A stretch of DNA of 16,507 nt. It comes from an uncultured Faecalibacterium sp. (lineage in GTDB: Bacteria > Bacillota > Clostridia > Oscillospirales > Ruminococcaceae). Shown here piece after piece: positions 6,926-16,507 of this stretch (position 1 is the stretch's first letter; each line of letters starts with the position of its first letter). The stretch spans positions 1-16,507 of the forward strand of contig CAKTCY010000049.1 in the NCBI GenBank assembly GCA_934540955.1, read 5' to 3'. A program made the translations under genes and the position numbers. A model generated the notes under the pieces. It worked only from the letters and a program-made list of their open reading frames with translations, ran no database searches and was not told where the DNA came from.

Positions 6926-8701
6926 ATGATCCCACACGAATACATCGAGGAGCTTACCCGCCGCACCGACATCGTGGAGCTGGTGGGCAGCTATGTGCAG
7001 CTCAAACGCAAGGGGCGGCTGTACGGCGGTCTGTGCCCCTTTCACAGCGAAAAAACGCCGTCCTTCTATGTGTACCCGGACACCCAAAGCTTTTACTGCT
7101 TTGGCTGTCAGGCGGCCGGAGACGCCATCAGCTTTGTCAAAAAGATCAACAATATCAGCAGCGGCGAGGCCATCAAGATGCTGGCCTCCCGCGCCGGTAT
7201 GCCGGAGCCGCAGGAGGATGACAAGACCGGACGTCTGCGCAGCCGGGTGCTTTCCATGAACAAGGAGGCCGCCCGCTTCTTCCATGCCTGTCTGAACTCT
7301 ACCGTGGAGGAGGCGCGGCAGGCGCGCGCCTACTGGCGGCGGCGCGGGCTGGACGATAAGACCATCGTCCGGTTCGGGCTGGGCTATGCCCCCAACGACG
7401 GGCAGGCGCTGTACCAGTACCTGCGGGATAAGGGCTACAACCAGCAGGAGCTGGACGCCAGCGGCCTGTTCAAGCGCAGTCCCTCCGGGCGCATCTACTG
7501 CCTGTTCTGGAAGCGTGTCATGACCCCCATCTTTGACCTGCGCGGCAACATCATTGCCTTTGGCGGGCGCGTGATGGACGACTCCAAGCCCAAGTATGTC
7601 AACAGCCCGGAAACGCTGGTCTACCACAAATCCGAGACGGTGTTTGCCATGCAGATCGCCAAGCGCAGCGCCTCCCGGCGGTTCGTGCTGTGCGAGGGCT
7701 ACATGGATGTCATCAGTATGCAGCAGGCGGGTATCGACACTGCCGTCTGCGCCTGCGGCACTGCGCTGACCCCCGGGCAGGTGCGCATCATCAGCGAGTA
7801 CGCCGATGAGGTCATTCTGAGCTACGACTCGGACGAGGCCGGACAGAAGGCCACCCTGCGTTCGCTGGAGCTGTTCCGCAACAGCCCGGTAAAGGTGGGC
7901 GTTTTGCAGATCCCCGGCGCAAAGGATCCGGACGAGTACATCAAAAAATACGGCCCGGAGCGCTTTCAGGTGCTTCTGGACGGGGTGGGCAACGCGCTGG
8001 ACTTCCGGCTCAAGCGCCTGCGGGATCAGTACGATCTTTCACAGGATGCGCAGCGGCTGCAATATGTAAAGGAAGCCGTGGAAATGCTGGCCGAGCGCTC
8101 TAACCCCACCGAGCAGGAGGTGTACGCCGGGCGGCTGGCCGAGGAGACCAACATCTCCAAAACTGCCATTCTGGCGCAGCTGGGCACCGCAGCAAAGCGG
8201 GCGGGCGGCAAGTACCGCCGGGAGAAAAACCGCGAGCTGCTGCGCTCCGGTGAGATGGATCAGATCAAGGTGCCCTACAGCGCAGGCGGCAGTCAGGCGC
8301 TGGGCATCGCCAGCGCCCAGCAGCGGCTGCTGGCAGCCATCCTGCGGGAGCCGCGCTATCTGGAGCTGGCGAAACAGCAGCTGACGGCGGAGCAATTCAT
8401 CCAGCCGCAGCAGAAGGAGCTATATGAAGCAATGCTCAATTGCAGCCGGGAGGGCGTGGAGCTCAGCCTGACAGCACTGCGGGCATTTGCAAGCGAAGAA
8501 GCATTGAATGAACTGAGCCGGCTTGCGGCACAATACAGCGATGTGAACTGCACCCCGGACGATATCCGTCTGTATCTGGACAGGATCGCCCGGGGAATGC
8601 CGGTTGCAAGCAAAGCTGCTGCAATGTCCGGCGATGAGATCACACAGTATCTTCAGTCGATGCGCGAAAAAAAGCAGGGGACGCTGCCCGAACAAGACTG
8701 A
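6926..8701 (+). CDS. dnaG: DNA primase
   Basis: This 591-residue DnaG has the standard order of domains. The N-terminal zinc-binding domain has Cys37 and His40 (CPFH) and Cys58 and Cys61 (CFGC). The RNA polymerase core follows, with a Toprim fold: the acidic residue Glu257 in EGYMDV and Asp301/Asp303 in YDSDEAG. The C-terminal region (about 440-591) is the DnaB helicase-binding domain and is poorly conserved. It makes RNA primers at the replication fork. The ATG at 6926 is the only reasonable start and gives the usual MIPHEYIEEL N-terminus. The ribosome site GGAGAGG (6905-6911) is 14 nt away, longer than ideal, which may keep primase synthesis low. It lies between dgt and rpoD in what looks like one transcript, matching the macromolecular-synthesis operon of other bacteria. 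Confidence 0.96.
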   Translation: MIPHEYIEELTRRTDIVELVGSYVQLKRKGRLYGGLCPFHSEKTPSFYVYPDTQSFYCFGCQAAGDAISFVKKINNISSGEAIKMLASRAGMPEPQEDDKTGRLRSRVLSMNKEAARFFHACLNSTVEEARQARAYWRRRGLDDKTIVRFGLGYAPNDGQALYQYLRDKGYNQQELDASGLFKRSPSGRIYCLFWKRVMTPIFDLRGNIIAFGGRVMDDSKPKYVNSPETLVYHKSETVFAMQIAKRSASRRFVLCEGYMDVISMQQAGIDTAVCACGTALTPGQVRIISEYADEVILSYDSDEAGQKATLRSLELFRNSPVKVGVLQIPGAKDPDEYIKKYGPERFQVLLDGVGNALDFRLKRLRDQYDLSQDAQRLQYVKEAVEMLAERSNPTEQEVYAGRLAEETNISKTAILAQLGTAAKRAGGKYRREKNRELLRSGEMDQIKVPYSAGGSQALGIASAQQRLLAAILREPRYLELAKQQLTAEQFIQPQQKELYEAMLNCSREGVELSLTALRAFASEEALNELSRLAAQYSDVNCTPDDIRLYLDRIARGMPVASKAAAMSGDEITQYLQSMREKKQGTLPEQD

Positions 8702-8749
8702 TCCCTGTTTTCCCTCCGGCTGGAGCTGGAGAGAAAAGGAGCAGGAATC

Positions 8750-9832
8750 ATGCAGAAATTGTCGCAAACGGAAGAACTTGCCCGCAGCCTTGCCGCAAAG
8801 GCACATCGTCACACCCTGACCCCGGAGCAGATCAGCCGCGCCATGGAGGAAACGGATTTCGATGTTGCGCAGCTGGACGAGCTTTACGCCGCGCTGGAGC
8901 AGCGGGGCGTCCATCTGGCAGAGGAAGAGCCTGCCGAGCTGCCCGTGCTGGACGATGCTCAGATCGGCAGGCTGGAGAATGAGCTTTCCTCAGAGGGTGT
9001 GGCGCTGGATGACCCGGTCAAGACCTATTTAAAGGAGATCGGCCGGGTGCCGCTGCTGACCGCCGGGCAGGAGCTGGCGCTGGCAAAGGCTGCCCGGGCA
9101 GGGGACGCAGATGCACGCCGCGCCCTGAGCGAAGCGAACCTGCGGCTGGTGGTGTCGGTGGCCAAGCGCTACGCAGGGCGGGGACTGCCTTTTCTGGATC
9201 TCATTCAGGAGGGCAACCTCGGCCTGATGAAGGCAGCGGAAAAATTTGAGCCGGAGCGGGGCTTCAAGTTCTCCACCTACGCAACGTGGTGGATCCGTCA
9301 GTCCATCACTCGCGCCATTGCGGATCAGGGGCGCACCATCCGCATCCCGGTGCATCTGGTGGAGAGCATCAACCGGGTCAAGAAAGCGACGGGCGACCTG
9401 CTGCACAAAAATGGGCGGGAGCCCACCGTGGAGGAGATCGCCGCCGCACTGGAACTGGAGCCGGACAAGGTGCGGGAGCTGCTGCAGCTGTCGCAGGAGC
9501 CCATCAGTCTGGAAACGCCGGTAGGGGAGGAAGAGGACGCCCATCTGGAGGACTTTATTCAGGACGAGGATGCCGGTGTCCCGGTGGACGAAGCCGGGCG
9601 CCAGCTGCTGCGGCGGGAGCTGCTGCACGTCCTTAAAAGCCTGACGCCCCGGGAGGAACGGGTCATCACCCTGCGCTTTGGTCTGGAGGACGGCCGTGCC
9701 CGCACGCTGGAGGAGCTGGGCAAGGAGTTCAACGTGACCCGGGAGCGGGTGCGGCAGATCGAAGCAAAGGCGCTGCGCAAGCTGCGTCACCCCAGCCGCG
9801 CAAAGCTGCTGCGGGATTATCTGGACGAGTGA
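8750..9832 (+). CDS. rpoD: RNA polymerase primary sigma factor (SigA/RpoD)
   Basis: This 360-residue protein is close in length to Bacillus SigA. It has a short, diverged region 1.1 (1-85) and region 1.2 starting at [17 protein letters not shown] (87-103). Region 2 contains [19 protein letters not shown] (130-148) and the -10-reading helix [16 protein letters not shown] (178-193). Region 3 follows, with the 3.2 finger [12 protein letters not shown] (259-270). Region 4.2 has the -35-reading helix-turn-helix, [20 protein letters not shown] (320-339). It directs core polymerase to housekeeping promoters such as the one before rpoB. AAGGAG (8736-8741) is 8 nt before the ATG. It is 48 bp after dnaG and probably the last gene of dgt-dnaG-rpoD. 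It is unusual in being followed directly by rpoB-rpoC. Confidence 0.96.
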   Translation: MQKLSQTEELARSLAAKAHRHTLTPEQISRAMEETDFDVAQLDELYAALEQRGVHLAEEEPAELPVLDDAQIGRLENELSSEGVALDDPVKTYLKEIGRVPLLTAGQELALAKAARAGDADARRALSEANLRLVVSVAKRYAGRGLPFLDLIQEGNLGLMKAAEKFEPERGFKFSTYATWWIRQSITRAIADQGRTIRIPVHLVESINRVKKATGDLLHKNGREPTVEEIAAALELEPDKVRELLQLSQEPISLETPVGEEEDAHLEDFIQDEDAGVPVDEAGRQLLRRELLHVLKSLTPREERVITLRFGLEDGRARTLEELGKEFNVTRERVRQIEAKALRKLRHPSRAKLLRDYLDE

Positions 9833-9855
9833 GCATTCTATATTATTATGGGACG

Positions 9856-9890
9856 AGGCTGCTGCACAGCATATTGTGCGGCGGCCTTTT
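9856..9890 (+). terminator. Intrinsic terminator after rpoD
   Basis: Bases 9856-9868 pair with 9875-9887 (13 bp with two G-U pairs, AGGCTGCTGCACA against TGTGCGGCGGCCT) around a 6-nt loop. Four T residues follow (9887-9890), then CTATT. It is 23 bp after the rpoD stop. The T tract is short, so some read-through towards rpoB is possible. Confidence 0.78.
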
Positions 9891-9936
9891 CTATTGAGGA
9901 ATACAAAAGTCACACTTCCGGGCGCAAGAGCAAAGA

Positions 9937-9964
9937 TAGACAAATTGCACAAGGGTGTTATGAA
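9937..9964 (+). promoter_or_regulatory. Candidate upstream promoter (P1) of rpoBC
   Basis: TAGACA (9937-9942) and an extended -10, TG-N-TATGAA (9956-9964), are separated by 16 bp. It would start transcription near 9971, about 330 nt before rpoB. It is weaker than the promoter at 10081 and may be a chance match. Confidence 0.35.
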
Positions 9965-9988
9965 CAGGAACGTGCAAAATAAAAAAAT

Positions 9989-10061
9989 CAAGTACTTGGC
10001 GAGTAAACGGCTACACGCTTCCGGGCGTTCGAAAACGAACCGAAAATTAAATTTATTTCGG
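9989..10061. repeat. Cluster of small dyads upstream of the main rpoBC promoter
   Basis: CAAGTACTTG (9989-9998) is a perfect palindrome. GTTCG (10027-10031) pairs with CGAAC (10036-10040) around AAAA. CCGAAA (10040-10045) pairs with TTTCGG (10056-10061) around an AT-only centre. CTTCCGGGCG at 10018-10027 repeats the same 10-mer at 9915-9924. The AT-rich stretch 10043-10078 may act as an UP element for the promoter at 10081. No gene is present in this part. Confidence 0.4.
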
Positions 10062-10080
10062 CAAAAAACTGAAAAATGGC

Positions 10081-10109
10081 TTGACAACAGGGGTTTTCGG
10101 GTGTATACT
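10081..10109 (+). promoter_or_regulatory. Main sigma-A promoter of rpoBC (P2)
   Basis: TTGACA (10081-10086) matches the -35 consensus exactly. TATACT (10104-10109) is a 5-of-6 match to the -10 consensus, at the ideal 17-bp spacing. An A/T-rich stretch lies just upstream. The predicted start near 10116 gives a leader of about 190 nt before rpoB. This is the best promoter match found in the window, as expected for core RNA polymerase genes. Confidence 0.9.
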
Positions 10110-10137
10110 GCATTAGTATCACATAATGGACTAGTGC
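10110..10137. promoter_or_regulatory. Inverted repeat across the rpoBC transcription start
   Basis: GCATTAGT (10110-10117) and ACTAGTGC (10130-10137) match at 7 of 8 positions (the exception is a T-G) around a 12-bp spacer. The left arm ends at the predicted start, so most of it would not be in the RNA. This favours a DNA site over an RNA hairpin, if it is functional. Confidence 0.38.
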
Positions 10138-10174
10138 GCCAAAAAAGGAACAGCGATGGTTGCCGCTTGAGGGG

Positions 10175-10182
10175 TCACCTCC
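10175..10182 (+). other. Anti-Shine-Dalgarno-like octamer in the rpoB leader
   Basis: TCACCTCC is identical to the conserved anti-SD segment at the 3' end of bacterial 16S rRNA (known sequence). It lies about 60 nt into the leader. Only a 4-bp pairing (CTCC with GGAG) with the rpoB ribosome site at 10288-10293 is possible, so sequestration would be weak. It may be coincidence. Confidence 0.3.
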
Positions 10183-10217
10183 AAAAGTTTGTGCAAAATG
10201 CCGGAACGTTCCACAGG

Positions 10218-10260
10218 ACGCGGGTCGAATTATGTGTGTCTGCTCAAATTTGACCCGCGT
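10218..10260 (+). promoter_or_regulatory. Long stem-loop in the rpoB leader
   Basis: ACGCGGGTCGAATT (10218-10231) pairs over all 14 positions with AATTTGACCCGCGT (10247-10260), with one G-U, around a 15-nt loop. It ends 27 nt before the ribosome site and has no T tract, so it is not an intrinsic terminator. It could be an mRNA-stability or RNase III processing element, or a regulator binding site. A perfect palindrome, GGAACGTTCC (10203-10212), lies just upstream. Confidence 0.65.
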
Positions 10261-10304
10261 ATACGACATCCCGTAGAATATAAAAGTAAGGAGTGGTTGA
10301 TTTT

Positions 10305-13300
10305 ATGATGAAAGTCAAGCCCGTAAAGCTCGGCAAAACCGAGCGCATGAGCTTCTCCCACATCGACGAAGTCATCAGTATGCCGAACCTGATCGAGGTG
10401 CAGAAGAACTCGTATCAGTGGTTCCTGGATGAAGGCCTGAAGGAGGTCTTCCACGATATCGGCACCATTGAGGACTACACCGGCAATCTGGCACTGAGCT
10501 TTGTGGACTTCCGGCTGGATAAGGAGCCGAAGTACAGCATCAAGGAGTGCAAGGAGCGCGACGTTACCTTTGCAGCCCCCCTGCGCGTCACCGCCCGTCT
10601 GCTGAACAAGGAGACCGGCGAGGTGAAGGATCAGGAGATCTTCATGGGCGACTTCCCCCTGATGACCGACGCAGGCACCTTTGTCATCAACGGTGCCGAG
10701 CGTGCGATCGTCAGCCAGCTGGTCCGCTCTCCCGGTGTGTTCTACGGCCATGCCAAGGATAAGGTCGGCAACGACCTGTACAGCGCCACCATGAACCCCA
10801 ACCGCGGTGCATGGCTGGAGTACGAGACCGACGCCGCCAACGTGTTCTACGTTCGTATCGACAAGAACCGCAAGCTGCCCGTCACGGTGCTGTGCCGTGC
10901 GCTGGGTCTGTCCACTAACGAGGATATCCTGAACTACTTCGGCGAGGACGAGCGCATTCTGGCCACGCTGGAAAAGGATACCACCAAGAACCGCGAGGAG
11001 GGCCTGCTGGAGGTCTACCGCAAGCTGCGCCCCGGCGAGCCTCCCACGGTGGAGTCCGCTACCAGCCAGATCGATATGCTGTTCTTCGATCCGCGCCGGT
11101 ACGACCTGTCCCGTTTCGGCCGCTATAAGATGAATAAGAAGCTGTCTCTGGCACGCCGCATCATGAACCATGTGGCTGCAGAGAACGTGGTGGATCCCTT
11201 TACCGGCGAGATCCTTGTCGAGGCTGACAAGAAGATCGACCGCAAGCTGGCCGAGCAGATCGATGCTGCCGGCGTGGAGCTGGTCGTGCTGAAGATCGAT
11301 GATCCCATGAAGGATCAGCCCCACAAGGTCAAGGTCATCACCAACGGCTGCGTGGACGCACAGGCCATCATCGACAGCTACTACCCCGCATTCAAGGGTG
11401 TGGAGGTCAAGGAGTGCGGCATCAACGAGCGCTGCTGCCTCAAGGAGCTGCGCAAGATCCTTGATAACGCTTCCAGCGCCGAGGAGGTCATGGAGAGTCT
11501 GAAGAAGGATCACGACCTGCTCATCGGCCGCACCGTCACCATCGACGATATCCTGTCCTCCATCAACTACCTGAACGGTCTGGGCTACGGCATCGGCACC
11601 ACCGATGATATCGACCATCTGGGCAACCGCCGTATCCGCAGCGTGGGCGAGCTGCTGCAGAACCAGTTCCGCATCGGCTTCTCCCGTATGGAGCGCGTCA
11701 TCCGTGAGCGCATGACCCTGCAGAGTCAGGATCAGAGCGTCATCACCCCGCAGGCTCTCATCAACATCCGTCCGGTCGTCGCAGCCATCAAGGAATTCTT
11801 CGGTTCCTCTCCGCTGTCTCAGTTCATGGACCAGAACAACCCTCTGGCTGAGCTGACCCACAAGCGCCGTCTGTCTGCTCTGGGCCCCGGCGGTCTGAGC
11901 CGTGACCGCGCAGGTTTCGAGGTCCGCGACGTTCACTACAGCCACTACGGCCGTATGTGCCCCATCGAGACCCCTGAAGGCCCCAACATCGGTCTGATCT
12001 CCTATCTGGCATCCTACGCCAAGATCAACGAGTACGGCTTCGTGGAGGCTCCCTACCGCAAGGTCAAGAAGGTCTACGACGAGAACAACAACCTCATCGA
12101 GCAGGTCGTCACCGACGAGGTGGAGTATATGACCGCCGATGTGGAGGACGAGTACGTTGTGGCACAGGCCAACGAGCCGCTGGACGAAGGCAAGCACTTC
12201 ATCCGTCCCCGCGTGTCTGCCCGCCGCCGCGATGAGATCCTGGAAATCGACGCAGAGAAGGTCGATTACATGGACGTTTCTCCGCGAATGATGGTCTCTG
12301 TTGCTACCGCCTGCATCCCCTTCCTGGAGAACGATGACTGTAACCGTGCTCTGATGGGTTCTAACATGCAGCGTCAGGCAGTGCCTCTGATGGTCACCCA
12401 GCAGCCCATTGTTGCTACCGGTATGGAGTACAAGGCTGCTACCGACTCCGGCACCGCTGTGCTGGCCAAGAGCAACGGCGTTGTGGAAAAGGCCGATGCC
12501 GACCACGTTGTGGTGCGCAACGAGCAGGGCGCTCTGGAGGATTACTCTCTGATCAAGTTTGCCCGCTCCAACGCAGGCACCTGCATCAACCAGCGCCCCA
12601 TCGTGGAGGTCGGCGAGACCGTCACCGCCGGTCAGGTGCTGGCCGATGGCCCCGCAATGCGCAACGGCGAGATCTCTCTGGGTAAGAACGCCCTGATCGG
12701 CTTCATGACCTGGGAGGGCTACAACTACGAGGACGCCGTTCTGCTGAACGAGAAGATCGTGCGCGAGGACGTGTACACCTCCATTCATATTGAAGAGTAC
12801 GAGACCGAGAGCCGCGACACCAAGCTGGGACCCGAGGAGATCACCCGTGATATCCCCAACGTCTCTGAGGATGCGCTGAAGGATCTGGACGAGCGCGGCA
12901 TCATCCGCATCGGTGCCGAGGTCAAGAGCGGCGACATTCTGGTCGGTAAGGTCACCCCGAAGGGCGAGACCGAGCTGACCGCTGAGGAGCGCCTGCTGCG
13001 CGCCATCTTTGGCGAGAAGGCCCGCGAGGTGCGCGACACCTCTCTGCGTGTGCCCCACGGCGCATACGGCATCATTGTGGATGTCAAGGTCTTTACCCCG
13101 GAGAACAGCGATGAGCTGCAGCCCGGTGTGCGCGAGGTCGTCCGCTGCTATATCGCTCAGAAGCGTAAGATCAGCGTCGGCGATAAGATGGCAGGCCGTC
13201 ACGGCAACAAGGGTGTCGTTTCCCGCATTCTGCCGCAGGAGGATATGCCCTACCTGCCCGACGGCACTCCGCTGGACATCGTGCTGAACCCGCTGGGCGT

Positions 13301-14168
13301 GCCTTCCCGTATGAACATCGGTCAGGTGCTGGAGGTCAACCTCGGCTACGCTGCCAAGGCCTGCGGCATCAAGGTCATGACCCCCGTCTTTGACTCTGCC
13401 CGTGAGAACGATATCGGCGATACCTTTGATACCGCCCGCGAGATGTGGCATGGCGAGAATGCTCCCGCATATCCCACCAAGCTCCCCAAGATCATGGGCG
13501 AGAAGGGCCACATCATCGACTTCTCCAAGATCGAGCTGGATCGTGACGGCAAGACCACTGTTTACGATGGCCGTACCGGTGAAAAGTTCGATAACCGCGT
13601 TACCGTTGGTTATATGTACTACCTCAAGCTGCATCATCTGGTCGATGATAAGATCCACGCCCGTTCCACCGGCCCCTACTCTCTGGTCACTCAGCAGCCT
13701 CTGGGCGGCAAGGCTCAGTTCGGCGGTCAGCGCTTCGGCGAGATGGAGGTCTGGGCACTGGAAGCTTACGGTGCCGCTTACACCCTGCAGGAGATCCTGA
13801 CTGTCAAGTCCGACGACGTGGAGGGCCGTGTCAAGACCTACGAGGCCATCGTCAAGGGCGAGCCCATCCCGCAGCCCGGCATCCCCGAGTCCTTCCGCGT
13901 TATGCTGAAGGAGCTGCAGTCTCTGGGCATGGACGTGATCGTGCAGGATAAGGACGGCAACGAGATCGATATGCGCCAGAGCTTCGATGACGAAGAGACC
14001 GGCTTTGATATGCGTGATGTTGCCGGCACCGAGACTGTGGTGCAGGAGAGCGAGCTGACTGATTACAACATCAAGGACGCCGATGCAGGTTTCGATGATC
14101 CTTCTGTGCTGGAGGACGATAACTCCGGTGCCGAGGCTCCGGCTGCTTCTGACGAAGTAGATTTCTGA
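10305..14168 (+). CDS. rpoB: DNA-directed RNA polymerase, beta subunit
   Basis: The ATG at 10305 is 11 nt after AAGGAG (10288-10293). A GTG inside that ribosome site and an ATG one codon later are less likely starts. The product is 1287 residues. The rifampicin region reads [17 protein letters not shown] (506-522). Gln506, Asp509, His519 and Ser524 match E. coli Gln513, Asp516, His526 and Ser531, so the sensitive type is predicted. Pro503 replaces E. coli Gln510. Active-site elements include [10 protein letters not shown] (962-971) and [20 protein letters not shown] (1134-1153). The C-terminus is an acidic tail of about 65 residues. It forms the catalytic core with RpoC. It is transcribed from its own strong promoter, without rplJ/rplL upstream. 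Codon use is strongly biased, with no TTA, CTA or TCA codons. Confidence 0.98.
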   Translation: MMKVKPVKLGKTERMSFSHIDEVISMPNLIEVQKNSYQWFLDEGLKEVFHDIGTIEDYTGNLALSFVDFRLDKEPKYSIKECKERDVTFAAPLRVTARLLNKETGEVKDQEIFMGDFPLMTDAGTFVINGAERAIVSQLVRSPGVFYGHAKDKVGNDLYSATMNPNRGAWLEYETDAANVFYVRIDKNRKLPVTVLCRALGLSTNEDILNYFGEDERILATLEKDTTKNREEGLLEVYRKLRPGEPPTVESATSQIDMLFFDPRRYDLSRFGRYKMNKKLSLARRIMNHVAAENVVDPFTGEILVEADKKIDRKLAEQIDAAGVELVVLKIDDPMKDQPHKVKVITNGCVDAQAIIDSYYPAFKGVEVKECGINERCCLKELRKILDNASSAEEVMESLKKDHDLLIGRTVTIDDILSSINYLNGLGYGIGTTDDIDHLGNRRIRSVGELLQNQFRIGFSRMERVIRERMTLQSQDQSVITPQALINIRPVVAAIKEFFGSSPLSQFMDQNNPLAELTHKRRLSALGPGGLSRDRAGFEVRDVHYSHYGRMCPIETPEGPNIGLISYLASYAKINEYGFVEAPYRKVKKVYDENNNLIEQVVTDEVEYMTADVEDEYVVAQANEPLDEGKHFIRPRVSARRRDEILEIDAEKVDYMDVSPRMMVSVATACIPFLENDDCNRALMGSNMQRQAVPLMVTQQPIVATGMEYKAATDSGTAVLAKSNGVVEKADADHVVVRNEQGALEDYSLIKFARSNAGTCINQRPIVEVGETVTAGQVLADGPAMRNGEISLGKNALIGFMTWEGYNYEDAVLLNEKIVREDVYTSIHIEEYETESRDTKLGPEEITRDIPNVSEDALKDLDERGIIRIGAEVKSGDILVGKVTPKGETELTAEERLLRAIFGEKAREVRDTSLRVPHGAYGIIVDVKVFTPENSDELQPGVREVVRCYIAQKRKISVGDKMAGRHGNKGVVSRILPQEDMPYLPDGTPLDIVLNPLGVPSRMNIGQVLEVNLGYAAKACGIKVMTPVFDSARENDIGDTFDTAREMWHGENAPAYPTKLPKIMGEKGHIIDFSKIELDRDGKTTVYDGRTGEKFDNRVTVGYMYYLKLHHLVDDKIHARSTGPYSLVTQQPLGGKAQFGGQRFGEMEVWALEAYGAAYTLQEILTVKSDDVEGRVKTYEAIVKGEPIPQPGIPESFRVMLKELQSLGMDVIVQDKDGNEIDMRQSFDDEETGFDMRDVAGTETVVQESELTDYNIKDADAGFDDPSVLEDDNSGAEAPAASDEVDF

Positions 14169-14191
14169 TCTGGATACACAACACAGCCTTC

Positions 14192-14222
14192 CTCCCCTTG
14201 GCCGCGTGCTGCGGCAGGGGAG
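14192..14222 (+). other. Intercistronic stem-loop between rpoB and rpoC
   Basis: CTCCCCT (14192-14198) pairs with AGGGGAG (14216-14222), and GCCGC (14201-14205) with GCGGC (14211-14215). A two-base TG bulge lies on the 5' side and the loop is GTGCT. No T run follows, so it is not a terminator. It sits 23 nt after the rpoB stop in a 129-bp gap and may protect or mark a processing point of the rpoBC mRNA. The rest of the gap shows nothing recognisable apart from the weak rpoC ribosome site. Confidence 0.6.
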
Positions 14223-14297
14223 AAGCGCCTGTGATCCTATAACAGAAAAGCCGCCTGTATCATCGAAACAACTAGAGATTAAGAAAGGGTTCGTTTC

Positions 14298-16507
<2,210 letters not shown>

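Noticed and set aside
10293..10304. GTG at 10293 as the rpoB start
   Set aside because: It lies within the Shine-Dalgarno sequence itself and has no other upstream ribosome site.

Overview
The window looks like a chromosomal segment of a butyrate-producing, moderately GC-rich Clostridia member. The best fit is the Faecalibacterium / Gemmiger / Subdoligranulum group of the Oscillospiraceae. This is a judgement from the gene families, the bifurcating Bcd-Etf module and the codon usage; no database search was possible. All ten genes, eight complete and two cut by the window edges, lie on the + strand. No mobile element, tRNA, rRNA or CRISPR array was seen.

Region 1 (1-3621) is the end of the butyrate operon: the 3' end of hbd, then bcd, etfB and etfA, closed by a strong intrinsic terminator. 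Hbd makes 3-hydroxybutyryl-CoA. After dehydration by a crotonase encoded elsewhere, Bcd with EtfAB reduces crotonyl-CoA to butyryl-CoA, very probably by flavin-based electron bifurcation that also reduces ferredoxin.

Region 2 (3622-5088) is a roughly 460-bp non-coding stretch rich in dyads and direct repeats. It is followed by a secreted protein with two CAP (SCP/PR1-like) domains and its own terminator. The first CAP domain has lost both conserved histidines, while the second keeps them. The gene uses Arg codons like the highly expressed metabolic genes.

Region 3 (5089-9890) holds a YigZ/IMPACT family protein, then a tight run of dgt-like HD phosphohydrolase, dnaG primase and rpoD (SigA-type housekeeping sigma). 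This is a Firmicutes version of the macromolecular-synthesis operon and it ends in a terminator.

Region 4 (9891-16507) starts with a 414-bp control region containing a near-consensus sigma-A promoter (TTGACA-N17-TATACT) and a structured leader of about 190 nt. It leads into rpoB and the first 736 codons of rpoC. No ribosomal protein genes (rplK/A/J/L) precede rpoB, so the core polymerase genes sit next to the sigma gene instead of in the usual ribosomal-protein cluster.

Most of the window is conserved core machinery. The points that merit attention are regulatory: the repeat-rich upstream region of the CAP gene, dyads at the predicted start sites of several promoters, and the rpoB leader.
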